Source: Hyphomicrobiales bacterium | Lineage (GTDB): Bacteria > Pseudomonadota > Alphaproteobacteria > Rhizobiales > Rhizobiaceae | Reading direction: 5' to 3' | Length of the DNA stretch: 42,592 nt | Assembly (NCBI GenBank): GCA_900468065.1 | Contig: UBTA01000013.1 | Coordinates: 1 to 42,592 of the forward strand | In this document: piece by piece, positions 41,284 to 42,592 of the stretch | Numbering within the stretch: the stretch's first letter is position 1 | Layout of the letters: the number at the start of each line of letters is the position of its first letter | Made by a program: the position numbers and the translations under genes | Notes under the pieces: generated by a model | Told to the model about the DNA's origin: nothing | The model's input: the letters and a program-made list of their open reading frames with translations, nothing else | Databases searched by the model: none

Positions 41284-42417
41284 CTAAAGCCCGGACGCCT
41301 TGGTCAAATTGACCCGGAACCGATCCCGTCTTCGCTGATACCGCCGGGTCATCTCGGCTGAGGCGTGGCCAAGCTGCTTTTGCACATAACGCTCGTCGAC
41401 CTCGGCCGAGGAGGCTAGGCCCGCCCGCAGCGAGTGGCCGGAGAATTTGAGGGCGCGCTCGATCTCGCTGAGATCGCCGCGAACGCCCGCGGCCATCGCG
41501 GCCCGTTTCACCAGCCGCGCCACTTCCTTGTCGTTCAAACGCTCTGCTCCGACCGCTTTGCCTTGTCCCGTGACGCGGCGGAAAAGGGGACCGCGTGCAA
41601 GCTTGGCGAACTTGATCCACGTCTCCATAGCGACGACCGGACAGGTAGCGTCGGATGAGCCGCGACCGACCTCGACCTCGCGCCATCCTGTTTTGCCGCG
41701 CAGAGTGACGAGCATGCCCTTGTCGAAGATCTCGATCCAGCCGCAGCCGTCTTCCGTCTGGTCTGCTTTCAGATCGAGCCCGACGATTTCGGAGCGCCGA
41801 AGACCGCCAGCGTAACCGATCAGCAGCATCGCTCGATCTCGCAAGCCTCTGAGAGTGCCTCGATCCAGGGTTTCGATCATGGCGATGATATCCTCGGCCA
41901 TCGCAGCCTCCTTCTGGACAGGCGGCCTGGCATGGCTGTTTCGGATGCCGGCCATTACGGTGGCGATATGCCGATCCTTGCGATCAAGCGAGAGACCGCG
42001 TTTGGCATAATTCCAGGACAGCGAGGACAGACGCCGCTCGATGGTTGAGACGGAGTTGGCCTTGACGCCACTTTCAGCTGTGCCGGAAGCGCAAGCCGTA
42101 ATGTAAAGCCCGACGGTTTGTGGATGCGGGGGGAGGGGGGCGAGGTTCGAGCGCCGGCACCATGCGGCGAAATGCTTCCAGTCCGAGGCATAGGCTTTGC
42201 GGGTATTGGCGGAACTGGCGGCTTCGACATAGCTGCGTGCGCGCTCAGTGAGGTTGGCGAGATGTGCCGGCGTCTGGTCTTCGCCGACGAGAGAGGGGAG
42301 GGGGCTGTCGCCCGACAACTCCGGCACGGGAATACCACCGCCGGAGGCCGTGCTGAGAGACGGCGCTGAGGTGTCCGCGACGTGATTTTCGCCGTTTTGC
42401 TCGATGATTTGGGCCAT
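41284..42417 (-). CDS. Tyrosine site-specific recombinase (phage integrase family)
   Basis: A 377-residue recombinase. Catalytic residues are present: R207 (AGGLRRSE), H328 and R331 (SGHSLRAGL), H351 (QLGHAS) and nucleophile Y360 (TRRYQRR). The N-terminal SAM-like core-binding domain covers about 55-165 (SANTRKAYASDWKHFAAWC). The first 45 residues are variable and proline-rich. ATG 42417 is used; an in-frame TTG at 42435 is possible. Such genes on rhizobial plasmids resolve multimers or integrate elements. Twenty-five bases upstream is the inverted-repeat element found again, inverted, at 1142, the best candidate for its own site. Confidence 0.9.
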   Translation of the reverse strand: MAQIIEQNGENHVADTSAPSLSTASGGGIPVPELSGDSPLPSLVGEDQTPAHLANLTERARSYVEAASSANTRKAYASDWKHFAAWCRRSNLAPLPPHPQTVGLYITACASGTAESGVKANSVSTIERRLSSLSWNYAKRGLSLDRKDRHIATVMAGIRNSHARPPVQKEAAMAEDIIAMIETLDRGTLRGLRDRAMLLIGYAGGLRRSEIVGLDLKADQTEDGCGWIEIFDKGMLVTLRGKTGWREVEVGRGSSDATCPVVAMETWIKFAKLARGPLFRRVTGQGKAVGAERLNDKEVARLVKRAAMAAGVRGDLSEIERALKFSGHSLRAGLASSAEVDERYVQKQLGHASAEMTRRYQRRRDRFRVNLTKASGL

Positions 42418-42442
42418 TCTTGATATAAACAACAAGATGTCC

Positions 42443-42491
42443 GATAATGCAACATTATCGGTCGTTATTGGCTGACGACGAGTGGTGCGGT
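42443..42491 (-). repeat. Candidate recombinase site, copy 2 (upstream of the recombinase gene)
   Basis: Bases 42443-42470 are the exact reverse complement of 1142-1169. The flanking 21 bases to 42491 also resemble the flank of copy 1. This copy has the fuller palindrome: CCGATAATG and CATTATCGG around CAA at 42441-42461. It may be a recombination site, an autoregulatory operator, or both. Confidence 0.55.
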
Positions 42492-42592
42492 TAAGCGCCG
42501 ATGTGGATGATAAAGCGCTCAGCCAAGTGTTCGCTCCGAGACCGTTTTAGCCAAGCCGGGCGTCTGTCGTGACGGTAGCGTCGCCTTAACAT

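Noticed and set aside
1..42592. CRISPR arrays, tRNA or rRNA genes, insertion sequences
   Set aside because: No regularly spaced repeats, tRNA-like folds, rRNA segments or transposase genes were seen on reading through the window.

Overview
The window looks like part of a repABC-type plasmid from a rhizobial alphaproteobacterium (Rhizobium/Agrobacterium/Sinorhizobium group). The evidence is a complete repA-repB-repC operon with an apparent antisense RNA between repB and repC, a divergent traI-trb operon of the Ti/pNGR234a kind, TraR and TraM homologues, and high-GC coding with many ATGA overlaps. All names come from reading the translations; no database search was possible.

Left part (1-10.4 kb): an exported protein of unknown function, a LysR regulator, a small XRE regulator, then one catabolic operon. 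The operon holds a spermidine/putrescine-type ABC importer (binding protein, two permeases, ATPase), a TauD-like Fe(II)/2-oxoglutarate dioxygenase, an RraA-like protein, a nitrilase-superfamily amidase and an MmgE/PrpD protein. Its substrate cannot be read from sequence. Importer, degradation genes and a LysR regulator on a quorum-sensing plasmid recall the opine regions of Ti plasmids, but that is only an analogy.

Middle (10.4-21.3 kb): two gene-poor stretches with a 41-residue membrane protein, a small unknown protein, a HipBA toxin-antitoxin pair, an ornithine cyclodeaminase-like protein with a second MmgE/PrpD protein, and an unusual overlapping pair: a thermolysin-like zinc peptidase followed by a ComEC-like metallo-beta-lactamase-fold hydrolase. 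An amidohydrolase and an orphan response regulator read the other way.

Quorum-sensing and conjugation block (22.2-34.8 kb): two TraR-like LuxR proteins flank the antiactivator TraM. An uninterrupted mating-pair-formation operon traI-trbB-C-D-E-J-K-L-F-G-H-I reads leftward. The relaxase, coupling protein and oriT are not in the window, so transfer would need genes outside it.

Replication block (34.8-38.8 kb): the traI-repA gap carries two near-identical perfect palindromes (likely TraR-type boxes) and a CtrA-type TTAA-N7-TTAA site next to a repA promoter. Conjugation, copy number and cell cycle could therefore meet in 340 bases. repABC follows.

Right end (39-42.6 kb): a ParS/Xre-type antitoxin gene followed by a RES toxin gene broken by two frameshifts, two small proteins, and a tyrosine recombinase. 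A 28-bp sequence just upstream of the recombinase recurs in inverted orientation near position 1142, so about 41 kb lies between two inverted candidate recombination sites.
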